Positions 34,689-42,926 of a stretch of 48,574 nucleotides of DNA are shown one piece after another. The notes beneath the pieces are model-generated. The model was not told where the DNA came from. It made no database searches and saw only the letters and a list, made by a program, of their open reading frames with translations. This stretch comes from an uncultured Clostridia bacterium (GTDB lineage: Bacteria > Bacillota > Clostridia > Christensenellales > Aristaeellaceae), in assembly GCA_947167215.1 (NCBI GenBank), contig CAMVHE010000016.1, positions 1 through 48,574 of the forward strand, given 5' to 3'. A program made the position numbers and the translations under genes. Positions within the stretch are counted from its first letter, which is position 1; every line of letters starts with the position of its first letter.

Positions 34689-36089
34689 TTAATAAGCGAC
34701 TTTCTCGCCGATATATGCAACCAACTGATCAATAGGCAGCCGAATCTGCTCCATGCTGTCACGGTCACGGATGGTTACGCTGTTATCCTCGAGAGTATCA
34801 AAGTCTACCGTCACACACATCGGCGTGCCGATTTCATCCTGTCTGCGATAGCGTTTTCCAATGGAACCCGTCTCGTCATAGTCAACCATAAAGTGCTTGG
34901 AGAGCATCTCATATACTTCGGAAGCCTTCTCACCCAGCTTGTTTTTCTGCAGAGGCAGCACCGCGCATTTAAACGGAGCAAGCGCCGGATGGAAGTGCAT
35001 CACGACACGGCTGTCTCCGCCTTCAAGCTCCTGCTCTTCATAAGCTTCACACAGGAAAGCAAGCGCCGCACGGTCTGCACCGAGGGACGGCTCAATAACA
35101 TACGGAATAACCTTTTTCCCGGTTGCAGAATCCAGGTATTCCATGCTCTTGCCGCTGGTATTCTGATGTGCGGTCAAATCGTAGTCCGTCCTGTCTGCAA
35201 CGCCCCAGAGTTCACCCCAGCCGAACGGGAACAGATACTCAAAGTCCGTCGTTGCCTTGGAATAGAATGCCAGCTCTTCCGGACGATGATCCCGCAGACG
35301 CAGGTGCTCTTCCGACATGCCCAGTCCCAGCAGCCAGTCGCGGCAGTAGGCGCGCCAGTAGCTGAACCATTCCAGATCCGTGCCCGGCATGCAGAAGAAT
35401 TCCAGTTCCATCTGTTCAAACTCACGGGTACGGAAGGTGAAGTTGCCCGGTGTGATCTCATTGCGGAAGCTCTTGCCTACCTGGCAGATGCCGAAGGGAA
35501 GCTTCTTCCGGGTGGTTCTCGCCACATTCTGGAAGTTCACAAAGATTCCCTGCGCGGTCTCCGGCCTCAGGTAAATCTCATTGGCAGAGTCGTCGGTCAC
35601 TCCCTGATGGGTCTTAAACATCATGTTGAACTTCCGAATGCCGGTAAAATCATGTTTGCCGCAGGTAGGACAAACAATGTCGTGTTCATTGATGAACGTC
35701 TCGAGCTGTTCATTGCTCCATCCGTCCGCCTCAATCTCCTCGCCGTGCTCCTTGCCCCAGTCTTCAATGAGCTTGTCTGCCCTGAATCTGGCCTTGCAAG
35801 CCTTGCAGTCCATAAGCGGATCATTGAAGTTGCCCACGTGACCGCTGGCAACCCAGACCTGGGAATTCATCAGAATGGCGCAGTCCAGGCCTACATTGTA
35901 CTTGTTTTCCTGAACGAACTTCTTCCACCAGGCACGCTTTACATTATTCTTGAACTCCACACCCAGAGGGCCGTAGTCCCAGGCATTGGCAAGTCCGCCA
36001 TAGATTTCGGAACCCTGAAAGATAAATCCGCGTCCCTTGCACAGCGCAATAATCTTTTCCATCGTAGTTTCTTTTTGTTCCTTTGCCAT
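34689..36089 (-). CDS. glyS: Glycyl-tRNA synthetase, dimeric (eukaryote-like) type
   Basis: This 466-residue class II synthetase charges tRNA-Gly. It has [15 protein letters not shown] at the start, a zinc-ribbon-like insert (CKAC … CPTCGKHDF), motif 2 ([21 protein letters not shown]) and motif 3 ([13 protein letters not shown]). It is the single-chain alpha2 type, not the GlyQ/GlyS pair. Expression is controlled by the T-box leader just upstream. It is the first gene of the glyS-rimO-pgsA-cinA-recA operon. Confidence 0.97.
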   Translation of the reverse strand: MAKEQKETTMEKIIALCKGRGFIFQGSEIYGGLANAWDYGPLGVEFKNNVKRAWWKKFVQENKYNVGLDCAILMNSQVWVASGHVGNFNDPLMDCKACKARFRADKLIEDWGKEHGEEIEADGWSNEQLETFINEHDIVCPTCGKHDFTGIRKFNMMFKTHQGVTDDSANEIYLRPETAQGIFVNFQNVARTTRKKLPFGICQVGKSFRNEITPGNFTFRTREFEQMELEFFCMPGTDLEWFSYWRAYCRDWLLGLGMSEEHLRLRDHRPEELAFYSKATTDFEYLFPFGWGELWGVADRTDYDLTAHQNTSGKSMEYLDSATGKKVIPYVIEPSLGADRAALAFLCEAYEEQELEGGDSRVVMHFHPALAPFKCAVLPLQKNKLGEKASEVYEMLSKHFMVDYDETGSIGKRYRRQDEIGTPMCVTVDFDTLEDNSVTIRDRDSMEQIRLPIDQLVAYIGEKVAY

Positions 36090-36109
36090 GTTCTTATCCT
36101 CTCATTCTT

Positions 36110-36250
36110 TCCGGTTCAAACGGATGTTATGATGATGCTAAGGGACGAAAGTGCCGCTTCCGTGGTTCCACCCTTATTGACGCTTGCGCGCCCACTCATT
36201 CCAATCTTTCCGGGGCTCCGGGATGCCAACCCCTTCATTGCCTCAAAATC
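36110..36250 (-). promoter_or_regulatory. Glycine T-box riboswitch leader with an unusually short 5' part
   Basis: The T-box AGGGTGGAACCACGG is at 36160-36174 (minus), with the pairing CGTCCCTT just after it, forming the antiterminator. Upstream is a candidate specifier GGC followed by A, inside a hairpin closed by GGGG/CCCC, and a stem III-like GGGCGCGCAAGCGTC. From the predicted start site to the T-box is only ~77 bases, too short for a classical stem I. I see no competing terminator with a T-run before glyS, so control may be translational. Confidence 0.75.
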
Positions 36251-36256
36251 GCGGTA

Positions 36257-36285
36257 ATCATACTCAAAGAATCCCGATTTGTCAA
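36257..36285 (-). promoter_or_regulatory. Consensus sigma-70 promoter of the glyS T-box operon
   Basis: On the minus strand TTGACA and TATGAT are separated by exactly 17 bases, just after the stop of the upstream nuclease-like gene. Confidence 0.8.
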
Positions 36286-36291
36286 GATTCT

Positions 36292-36918
36292 TCACACTTT
36301 TCCCGCCTGTCTGCGGTGATGGGGGCGTCTGCCGCTCCTGCGCATCATTCGGGTCAGTGTTTTCCCGTCCCAGAGCAGGACTCCCGTGGCTTCTGCCAGC
36401 TCCCGGGCTCCGCTGGTAAAGGTTCCGGGACACAGAACCACTGCCACATCGCAGTCATAATACTGCATGCCCGCATATGCTTCCTGAACGGCGAAATTCC
36501 CTACTGCACCGGCATAATTCTTGCACTGGACCGCAAATCTCCGTCCGCCCCTGGTACAGAGAATATCAACGCCCTGGTCTCCGCTCCCTGCAGTCATTTC
36601 CACATGCCGGTATCCATTGCCGCGCAACACATCTGCCGCATAGTCCTCAAACTCCACGCCGGTCAGCCGGCTGCATTGTTCTGCCCGAAGATCCGAACCG
36701 GTCACCAGCCGGAAGATCGCCCGCGCCGGCCATGTCACGACAAGCACGATTCCCCGTAAAAGCAGGAACATGCCTTTTAAGGTCAGCAGCACCAGTCTGG
36801 TCAGCAGGCGAAGAAGGCCCACTCCGGCAGAGGCAATGCCGTCCAGCATGGCATCCATCGTCGAAAGCAGCCCGTCTGCAAGTCTTCCCGGCAGCGATCT
36901 TTTCTTCTTTTTTGCCAC
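36292..36918 (-). CDS. Membrane-anchored Mrr-like restriction endonuclease-fold protein
   Basis: This 208-residue protein has one or two hydrophobic helices (about 35-75) and then an Mrr_cat-type nuclease domain: FEDYAADVLRGNGY, G-S-G-D-Q-G-V-D-I and F-A-V-Q-C-K-N-Y, giving the D…QxK active site. Family members cleave DNA, some only modified DNA, but many membrane-anchored ones are uncharacterised. It starts 4 bases after ispDF, so it is co-transcribed with it. It could be a defence or a DNA-repair enzyme. Confidence 0.85.
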   Translation of the reverse strand: MAKKKKRSLPGRLADGLLSTMDAMLDGIASAGVGLLRLLTRLVLLTLKGMFLLLRGIVLVVTWPARAIFRLVTGSDLRAEQCSRLTGVEFEDYAADVLRGNGYRHVEMTAGSGDQGVDILCTRGGRRFAVQCKNYAGAVGNFAVQEAYAGMQYYDCDVAVVLCPGTFTSGARELAEATGVLLWDGKTLTRMMRRSGRRPHHRRQAGKV

Positions 36919-36922
36919 AGGC

Positions 36923-38089
36923 TCATCCCTTTGTCAGGAGTGCCACGGCATGGGTGGAAATTCCCAGGCCCTCGCCTTCGAATCCGAGATGTTCGGTGGT
37001 TGTTGCCTTGATGCTCACCTGCTCCATGCTGCAGCGGAGGTGAGAGGCCACGCAGGAGCGCATCTGCTCAATATAGGGCATCAGTTTCGGCTTCTGGCAG
37101 ATGATGGTAACGTCCACATTGCCGACGCTGAAGCCGGCCTCCTGCAGCATATCCACCACACGGTCAAGCAGCACCGTGGAATCTGCCCCTTCATAGGCAG
37201 GGTCCTTATCCGGAAAATGCCTGCCTATATCCCCCATGGCCGCAGCGCCAAGCATCGCATCCATCAGTGCATGAAGCGCCACATCGGCATCGCTATGCCC
37301 CAGCAGTCCTTTTTCATAGGGAATTTCCACTCCGCAGAGGATGAGCTTTCTGCCCTCCACCAGCCGGTGCACATCATACCCGTGTCCGATGCGCAATCCA
37401 TTTTCCATAGCATGTGCCTTCCTTTTCTTCAGAATATGCTCCGCCAGGATCAGATCTTCCGGCGTTGTTATCTTCAGGTTCTCATAATCCCCTTCCGTGA
37501 GATGCACCTGCATCCCCATCTCTTCCATCAGCATGGCATCATCTGTTGCGCCGCTGTTCCCGCTCTGATAGGCCGCCAGAATCTCCTTATACCGGAACGT
37601 CTGAGGGGTCTGCACCGCATAGTACTCGCTTCGCCGCGGAGTATCCAGCACATTCATCCGGCTGTCTGCATGCTTGATGGTATCCTTGACCGGCACAGCT
37701 GCGACGCCGGACCCGTGGACTGCCGCACTTTCAAGCGTCTTCCTTACCACGTCTGCCGTCACCATCGGCCTCGCCCCATCATGGATTGCTACGATGTCGG
37801 TGTCCCGGGGACAGGCTTTCAGGCCGCAAAGCACGCTGTCCTGCCGTTCTGCCCCTCCCGGAACGATCGCCGCAACAGGCAGATCATAACGGACAGCTAT
37901 CTCCTGCATCCGGTCCATTTCGTCCGGGTTGGCCACCAGCACAATGCCCCCGTCAAAGGCTCCGGTGTCTGCCAGTGCACGCACCGTATGAACAATGACA
38001 GGCATGCCGCACAGCGGCGTCAGAATCTTGTTAACCGCACTGTGCATGCGTTTTCCCCGTCCCGCCGCCACTACAACCGCAGCATTCAT
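36923..38089 (-). CDS. ispDF: Bifunctional IspD-IspF (MEP isoprenoid pathway)
   Basis: This 388-residue fusion begins with IspD (MEP cytidylyltransferase, about 1-225: [16 protein letters not shown]). IspF (MEcPP synthase, about 232-388) follows with metal-binding [26 protein letters not shown] and [15 protein letters not shown]. They catalyse steps 3 and 5 of the MEP pathway. It overlaps the upstream S4 gene by 4 bases. Confidence 0.97.
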   Translation of the reverse strand: MNAAVVVAAGRGKRMHSAVNKILTPLCGMPVIVHTVRALADTGAFDGGIVLVANPDEMDRMQEIAVRYDLPVAAIVPGGAERQDSVLCGLKACPRDTDIVAIHDGARPMVTADVVRKTLESAAVHGSGVAAVPVKDTIKHADSRMNVLDTPRRSEYYAVQTPQTFRYKEILAAYQSGNSGATDDAMLMEEMGMQVHLTEGDYENLKITTPEDLILAEHILKKRKAHAMENGLRIGHGYDVHRLVEGRKLILCGVEIPYEKGLLGHSDADVALHALMDAMLGAAAMGDIGRHFPDKDPAYEGADSTVLLDRVVDMLQEAGFSVGNVDVTIICQKPKLMPYIEQMRSCVASHLRCSMEQVSIKATTTEHLGFEGEGLGISTHAVALLTKG

Positions 38090-38343
38090 TCCTCTTCCTC
38101 CCCGGAAATCAGTTCATACATCAGCCCTGCGTCATTCTTGCGAACGGTTTCCGCCACCTGCAGCACACGATAGGTTGCCACTTTTTCCCCGAATCGGATG
38201 GTCAGCACGTCACCCTCGCTGACATCCGTGGACGGCTTGGCCACTTTTCCGTTAACGGTTACCCGTCCGCCTTCTCCGGCTTCCTTTGCCACGGTTCTCC
38301 GTTTGATAATCCTTGATACCTTTAAAAACTTATCCAGTCTCAT
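38086..38343 (-). CDS. rqcP: S4-domain RNA-binding protein RqcP (YabO-type)
   Basis: This 85-residue protein is almost all S4 domain: [20 protein letters not shown], then [11 protein letters not shown] and GDVLTIRFG. It matches RqcP of Firmicutes, which works with RqcH in adding alanine tails on stalled 50S subunits. ATG 38343 has GGAGGAAT upstream and gives the normal length; the longer frame reaches into the preceding gene. Confidence 0.9.
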   Translation of the reverse strand: MRLDKFLKVSRIIKRRTVAKEAGEGGRVTVNGKVAKPSTDVSEGDVLTIRFGEKVATYRVLQVAETVRKNDAGLMYELISGEEEE

Positions 38344-38345
38344 TC

Positions 38346-39896
38346 TTATTCCTCCATTCTTTTCTCCGGTTCCCTGCTGACGCAGGAAAGTACCGGCAGG
38401 CAGCAGACAAAGGGATAAATATATCGTCCTGTCATGCACGGGCCGAGGAGAAACGTCCCCCAGAGCAGCACCGGCAGCAGCGCAGTCAGGACACCTGTCC
38501 GGTTTCCCCTGTAAAGCGCCCGGGCACCATAGAAGAGCATGACGAAAGAGATCAGGCCCATATTGAAAAGCAATCCCACCACCGGAAACTGCATTGCTCC
38601 CTGGGCACCGAAGCGCCAGGTCAGGGAAATGCGCAGCCGGGGAAATATGCTCTCATCCCGGATCCACGGAAAATCACACCAGGACATGAAATCCTCTGTG
38701 ATTTCCGTCTGGAGATAATAGCCCGACACCCTGTAATTCTGATAAGGATAAAGGAAAGGATATGTCAGCTTAAGTACCGCATTCAGGGCCGTTTTCGGGA
38801 ATCTCCGGATCAGGGAAAACAGGACCCGGACACATTCTGCCTTATGGGTACTCAGGTATTTACTGTCCACCGCAAACTTGACGGGATCGGATATTGTCTG
38901 ATCATATTCAAGATACGCCTTTTCCGGCATAAGCCCGCCGACTACCGTCTTTTCCTCTTCTGTCAGTGCATCCTCATGAACATCACAGATTCTCGCTATT
39001 ATCTGAATAGGCCAGGAAAGCATTTCCACCACATCCCCGGAATGCGCATGCAGCATGCCTGCAAGCGAAGAGCTGATGAGCAGAAATACAGCCAGCGCCA
39101 ATGCACCAAGTCTGCACAGGGTTCGCCTCTGGGACCGGCAGAAAAGGATTGCTGCTGCCAGAAAAACCACAAATGCGTACTTCGCGTTGTTGCGCAGAAG
39201 CATGCTGAGAACAGCTGCGGCCACGAATTCCTTTTTCCGCCCCCTGCCCGAAAGGACTTCGGCAGTCAGTGCCACAAGCCAGGCGAAGGCCCCCGCAAAC
39301 AGCACATCCTTGGTGGCATTGACAGCCATGATCATATGGAACGGATACAGTGCATACCAGAGCATGCTGCGGCGGGCATTTCTGCCGCTGCTCTGTCGGG
39401 CAATGCTTGCAAGTGTCCGTGCAAAAAGCACCGCCATGCCTGCCATCTGCAGAATACTGTATAACGCCGCTCCAATATTAATGTTTCCAAACCTTTTTCC
39501 AAGGGAAAGGCATCCCCCGAGGAACAGGGTATGCACCAGGGGATGATGTGTCGAGAAGGTACCCGTAAAGAACTGTTTTGCCTGGAACGGCACATCATAG
39601 GCAAAGGACCCGGGGAAGAAAACCAGAAAAGCCGGAACATCGCAGAGAAACAGCAGCAGCGCTGCCTTTCCTGCCGAAAATGAAGATTTGCCGTCCCTTA
39701 TGGGCAGCCCGGTATAGGTAAAGAGCAGATACAGGAGACCCGTGAAGGGAACCAGGAGTGCCAGCGTCATCCGGCCCAGTTTCCGCAGGCTGAGTGCCCC
39801 AGTATGCTCTGCATTATAGCCCGCAGCAAACAGCAGCGAAAAAAGTGCCCCGCAAAGCAGCAGTATTGCTATCCTTTTTCCTCTTGTGTTTCTCAT
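38346..39896 (-). CDS. DUF6020-family polytopic membrane protein (copy 1)
   Basis: This ~516-residue protein has about ten or more hydrophobic helices and looks like the GT-C-like DUF6020 family. The extracellular motif F-P-G-S-F-A-Y-D after an early helix and T-H-H-P-L-V-H-T-L match copy 2 (FYPGIVAYD, SAHPVFHTL). A later A-T-K-D-V-L-F parallels STIKDSLF. It may transfer sugars from lipid carriers to the cell surface, which is unproven. I prefer ATG 39896 (AGAGG site) to ATG 39923, which touches the tRNA terminator. Confidence 0.8.
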   Translation of the reverse strand: MRNTRGKRIAILLLCGALFSLLFAAGYNAEHTGALSLRKLGRMTLALLVPFTGLLYLLFTYTGLPIRDGKSSFSAGKAALLLFLCDVPAFLVFFPGSFAYDVPFQAKQFFTGTFSTHHPLVHTLFLGGCLSLGKRFGNINIGAALYSILQMAGMAVLFARTLASIARQSSGRNARRSMLWYALYPFHMIMAVNATKDVLFAGAFAWLVALTAEVLSGRGRKKEFVAAAVLSMLLRNNAKYAFVVFLAAAILFCRSQRRTLCRLGALALAVFLLISSSLAGMLHAHSGDVVEMLSWPIQIIARICDVHEDALTEEEKTVVGGLMPEKAYLEYDQTISDPVKFAVDSKYLSTHKAECVRVLFSLIRRFPKTALNAVLKLTYPFLYPYQNYRVSGYYLQTEITEDFMSWCDFPWIRDESIFPRLRISLTWRFGAQGAMQFPVVGLLFNMGLISFVMLFYGARALYRGNRTGVLTALLPVLLWGTFLLGPCMTGRYIYPFVCCLPVLSCVSREPEKRMEE

Positions 39897-39931
39897 ATTG
39901 CCTCTCTTTTGTTTTTTCGCCATATATAGAA

Positions 39932-39959
39932 AAATCCAGCAACATGCATTGCTGGATTT
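39932..39959 (-). terminator. Terminator of tRNA-Val
   Basis: An 11-bp perfect stem (AAATCCAGCAA / TTGCTGGATTT) is followed by TTTTCTAT on the minus strand, right after the tRNA. Confidence 0.8.
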
Positions 39960-39962
39960 CTG

Positions 39963-40039
39963 TGGTGGGGTCGATAGGGCTCGAACCTACGACCTCCACG
40001 ATGTCAACGTGGCGCTCTAGCCAGCTGAGCTACGACCCC
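39963..40039 (-). tRNA. tRNA-Val (anticodon GAC), CCA encoded
   Basis: The cloverleaf is complete: acceptor GGGGTCG/CGACCCC, anticodon stem CCACG/CGTGG with loop TTGACAT, T-arm with GTTCGAGC, discriminator A and genomic CCA. Confidence 0.97.
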
Positions 40040-40050
40040 GAACGCAGATC

Positions 40051-40079
40051 AGTATACACCCCTCCGAAAGAAAATGCAA
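40051..40079 (-). promoter_or_regulatory. tRNA-Val promoter
   Basis: On the minus strand TTGCAT and TATACT are separated by 17 bases, 11 bases before the tRNA. Confidence 0.75.
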
Positions 40080-40143
40080 GCACAATTTTCAAATATTTTT
40101 TTAGGCGAAATGGCGAAACAGAGGCTTCCCCCCGCCCGCACCC

Positions 40144-40173
40144 TTGCAAACACACAGTAAAATAGGGTATAAT
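40144..40173 (+). promoter_or_regulatory. Promoter of the HPr-like gene
   Basis: TTGCAA and TATAAT are spaced by 18 bases and lie about 32 bases before the ATG at 40206. Confidence 0.7.
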
Positions 40174-40205
40174 TGGCCACGTTTCCGGAAAGGAGTACTA
40201 TATTT

Positions 40206-40454
40206 ATGAAAGATCTTACGATTCGGCTGACCATGATGACAGATGATGTAAAGCGTTTCGTCGCCATTGCCAATCGATACCCTTATGACATTGACCTCTG
40301 TTCAGGCCGCTATGTTGTCGACGCTAAATCTCTGCTCGGCATTTTCTCCATCGATCTCTCCAAGCCCATCAAGATGACCATCTACAGTGACGACTGTGAT
40401 GACCTGCTGAAAGAGATCCGTCCTTATATCATTGAGGAGAAAAAAGAAGGCTAA
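40206..40454 (+). CDS. HPr-family protein lacking the phosphorylatable His (Crh-like)
   Basis: This 82-residue protein has the HPr fold pattern (FVAIANRYPYDIDLCSG … VDAKSLLGIFSIDL). It keeps the Ser (Ser42) that matches regulatory Ser46 of HPr in K-S-x-x-G. The catalytic loop G-x-H-A-R-P is replaced by TDDVKRF, so it cannot carry phosphate from Enzyme I. It may act like Crh as a catabolite-control partner. ATG 40206 is chosen for the AAAGGAG site. Confidence 0.82.
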   Translation: MKDLTIRLTMMTDDVKRFVAIANRYPYDIDLCSGRYVVDAKSLLGIFSIDLSKPIKMTIYSDDCDDLLKEIRPYIIEEKKEG

Positions 40455-40520
40455 TTGTGTACCGCACAGATGTTTCGTGTTCATGCACGTAATCCTGTCC
40501 ATGCGAAAGGGGGCGATTGG

Positions 40521-41054
40521 ATGGTTGATTCCGGCAGGGCAGATCATCGTGACCGCCTGACGCTGCTTATTGCTCTCGAGCATCTTGGCAACTGCACAGA
40601 ACTCCAGCTTCTGCGCTTTATTCTCGAAAATACCAAAGTCAATCAATTTAACTTCTATCTTTCCCTGGCAGACCTCAAGGATGCAGGCTGCATAAGGGAA
40701 GTCACCCGTCTGGAAGGCACGCTGCTCGTCCTCACGCAAGCCGGGCGCGACAGCATCTCTCTTTTTGAGCCCGATGTGTACGGTTCCGTACGCGAGCGTA
40801 TCGCACTCGCCGCTCCCGCCTGGCGCAGACGCATTCAGGATGAACTTCAGATGCCTGCAGACTGGGAAGAGGTCGGCGGTTCCTATGTGGTTCATCTGCG
40901 TATTCTGGAAGCGGAAGAGGCACTTTTTTCCCTGGACATTGTAGCCGCTGACAAAGAACAGGCAAAACTCTATTGTTCCCAGTGGAAAGCCCGTGCCTCT
41001 CTTATCTATCGTACCATTATAGAACAGTTAGGCACCCCCGTCATAAAACCATGA
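40521..41054 (+). CDS. DUF4364 family protein (winged-helix-like)
   Basis: This 177-residue protein matches the Clostridia DUF4364 family. It has an N-terminal winged-helix-like domain (about 12-80, L-T-L-L-I-A-L-E-H … V-N-Q-F-N-F-Y-L-S-L-A-D-L) and a C-terminal beta-rich domain ending with a helix. It is probably a DNA-binding regulator or cell-cycle-linked protein; the role is unknown. ATG 40521 has AAAGGGGG upstream; the longer frame has no site. Confidence 0.85.
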   Translation: MVDSGRADHRDRLTLLIALEHLGNCTELQLLRFILENTKVNQFNFYLSLADLKDAGCIREVTRLEGTLLVLTQAGRDSISLFEPDVYGSVRERIALAAPAWRRRIQDELQMPADWEEVGGSYVVHLRILEAEEALFSLDIVAADKEQAKLYCSQWKARASLIYRTIIEQLGTPVIKP

Positions 41055-41080
41055 GCTCTGCATTTCAGGGCTCTTTTTTT
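41053..41080 (+). terminator. Terminator overlapping the DUF4364 stop codon
   Basis: The stem GAGCTCTG / CAGGGCTC is followed by eight T. Its 5' arm begins inside the stop codon. Confidence 0.85.
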
Positions 41081-41081
41081 C

Positions 41082-41110
41082 TTGCCAGTCCTCCTTTCGC
41101 TTTGTATAAT
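41082..41110 (+). promoter_or_regulatory. Promoter of the second DUF6020 gene
   Basis: TTGCCA and TATAAT are separated by 17 bases, 32 bases before the ATG. Confidence 0.7.
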
Positions 41111-41142
41111 GAAGTCATCATCTCCAAAAGGAGCCTTTATTC

Positions 41143-42891
41143 ATGAACTCTGCATTTTCCAGGCTGCAGAAGTATGCGGTTCCCCTGACCGTACTCATCA
41201 TTCTGCTCGCCTTTGCTGCTTCCCCATACCTGATTCCCGAAAATCCGGATTCCGTCGTCTTTCGTTCAGGGGTGCTTTCTTCCCTCCTGCTGGCTTCCGC
41301 CGCTTTCCCTGTCTTCCACGCCCTCTGCCGGCATTCAGAGAGATCCCTTAAATACGGTTTTCTCTTCGGTTTTATTCTCGCTGTCTGTCTGAGCATCGGC
41401 TGCGAGCTTTATGTCTATGACCGCTTTCTCCCCGGTATGGGAAGTATGCTTCGGCGCATTGCCGTTCCTTGCATGGCTTCTCCGCTGCTGGGTGCCCTCT
41501 CTTCCTATTTTTTCACGTTCTGCCCTTCCGAATATCAGGCATATGCTCTGCCTTTCCCTTATTTCTTCCTTCTCTTCCTTGGGTCCTATACGCTTTTTTT
41601 TCTTGCCTTTTATCCCGGTATTGTCGCCTATGATTTTGAGCACGAAATTGCTCAGTACACCTCCGGTGTCTACCAGTCCGCCCATCCGGTATTCCATACT
41701 CTCCTGATCGGCACCTGTTACCGCATCGGAGAGCTGCTGTTCGGCAGCATGACCGCCGGTGCAGCCACTTATACGTTCGTCCAGTATACCATCGTTGCCG
41801 CACTTTATGCCTGGGTATGCGCTCACGTTTCCCGGAATGTGCATCCCGTTTTTACGTTTCTTCTCGCCCTGTGCTTTGCATTTCTTCCTTTTCATGGCGT
41901 GCTGGCCATTTCCACCATCAAGGATTCTCTCTTTACGGCATTATGCACCGCCATGTGCACAGAACTCTGGAGCATCTCCGAAGATCCCGGACGCTTTACC
42001 GGTTCCCTCTTCCGTAAGATCCGGTTCGCCTTCTTCTGCCTTTGCATGGCACTGCTGCGGCACAATGCCATATTTGCATATCTTCCCGGATTGCTCTGTC
42101 TGCTTTTTACCTGCAAGCCTGCCAGAAAGGTACTCCCCCTGTGTTTTGTCACCCTGCTGCTCTGCACCGGCACCCCAAAGCTCCTCGACACTCTCACCCA
42201 TGCAGCCAGCATACCCGGTACAGAGCTGATGAGCATTCCCTGCCAGCAGCTGATGCGAACGGCTGCCCGGGGCGACCTTTCTCCCAATGAATACGAGGAT
42301 ATTGCCAAAAGATTCTCCTTTGCCATTCACCGATACCGGGAAAACTGTGCAGATCCCGCCAAAGGCGGCAACTTCAACCTTTCACTCTATCAGAAAGATC
42401 CCATTAATTTCTGGAGAACCTGGGCGCATTACGGCATCCATTATCCCAGAATCTATCTGGAAGCATTTCTCGAAAACTGCATTGGTATCTGGTACCCCGG
42501 AGACACCAGTCACGGCCATACCCTCAGCACGGAAGAAGCAACCATGGTTTACCTGAATACCGCTTATTACTATCAGGATTATGATATCCACCCGGTTTCC
42601 CTGCTTCCCGGGCTGCGGTCCTTCATCCGTCTCTTTACCCATGACGTCATTCATGAAAAGATCCCACTTATTTCTTTTCTCTTTATTCCATCCACTTATT
42701 CCTTCCTGCTGCTGCTGCTGAGTCTGCGGCTTCGCTTTCTGCGGCTTCCCCACCGTTACACGCTTCTCCCGCTCTGGGGAATTTTTCTAAGCATCCTCTT
42801 CTCCGCCGGCGTTTTTGTCCGTTACGCCTATCCGTTAATGGCCGCCACGCCTGTGTTCTTCTGTCTTGCCTTCAGCAAGAAAAAGGAATAG
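41143..42891 (+). CDS. DUF6020-family polytopic membrane protein (copy 2)
   Basis: This 582-residue protein with about 11-13 hydrophobic helices is paralogous to the gene at 38346-39896, sharing FYPGIVAYD, S-A-H-P-V-F-H-T-L and a conserved K-D-S-L-F. The layout (many helices, an early acidic loop residue, a late extracellular domain around 390-480) recalls GT-C lipid-linked sugar transferases, but no substrate can be named. AAAAGGAG lies upstream of ATG 41143, and it has its own promoter and terminator. Confidence 0.82.
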   Translation: MNSAFSRLQKYAVPLTVLIILLAFAASPYLIPENPDSVVFRSGVLSSLLLASAAFPVFHALCRHSERSLKYGFLFGFILAVCLSIGCELYVYDRFLPGMGSMLRRIAVPCMASPLLGALSSYFFTFCPSEYQAYALPFPYFFLLFLGSYTLFFLAFYPGIVAYDFEHEIAQYTSGVYQSAHPVFHTLLIGTCYRIGELLFGSMTAGAATYTFVQYTIVAALYAWVCAHVSRNVHPVFTFLLALCFAFLPFHGVLAISTIKDSLFTALCTAMCTELWSISEDPGRFTGSLFRKIRFAFFCLCMALLRHNAIFAYLPGLLCLLFTCKPARKVLPLCFVTLLLCTGTPKLLDTLTHAASIPGTELMSIPCQQLMRTAARGDLSPNEYEDIAKRFSFAIHRYRENCADPAKGGNFNLSLYQKDPINFWRTWAHYGIHYPRIYLEAFLENCIGIWYPGDTSHGHTLSTEEATMVYLNTAYYYQDYDIHPVSLLPGLRSFIRLFTHDVIHEKIPLISFLFIPSTYSFLLLLLSLRLRFLRLPHRYTLLPLWGIFLSILFSAGVFVRYAYPLMAATPVFFCLAFSKKKE

Positions 42892-42893
42892 TC

Positions 42894-42924
42894 AAATCCC
42901 GGCACCGCTGTGGTGCCGGGATTT
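42894..42924. terminator. Bidirectional terminator
   Basis: A nearly 13-bp perfect inverted repeat (AAATCCCGGCACC / GGTGCCGGGATTT, 5-base loop) lies between two convergent genes, serving both. Confidence 0.85.
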
Positions 42925-42926
42925 CT

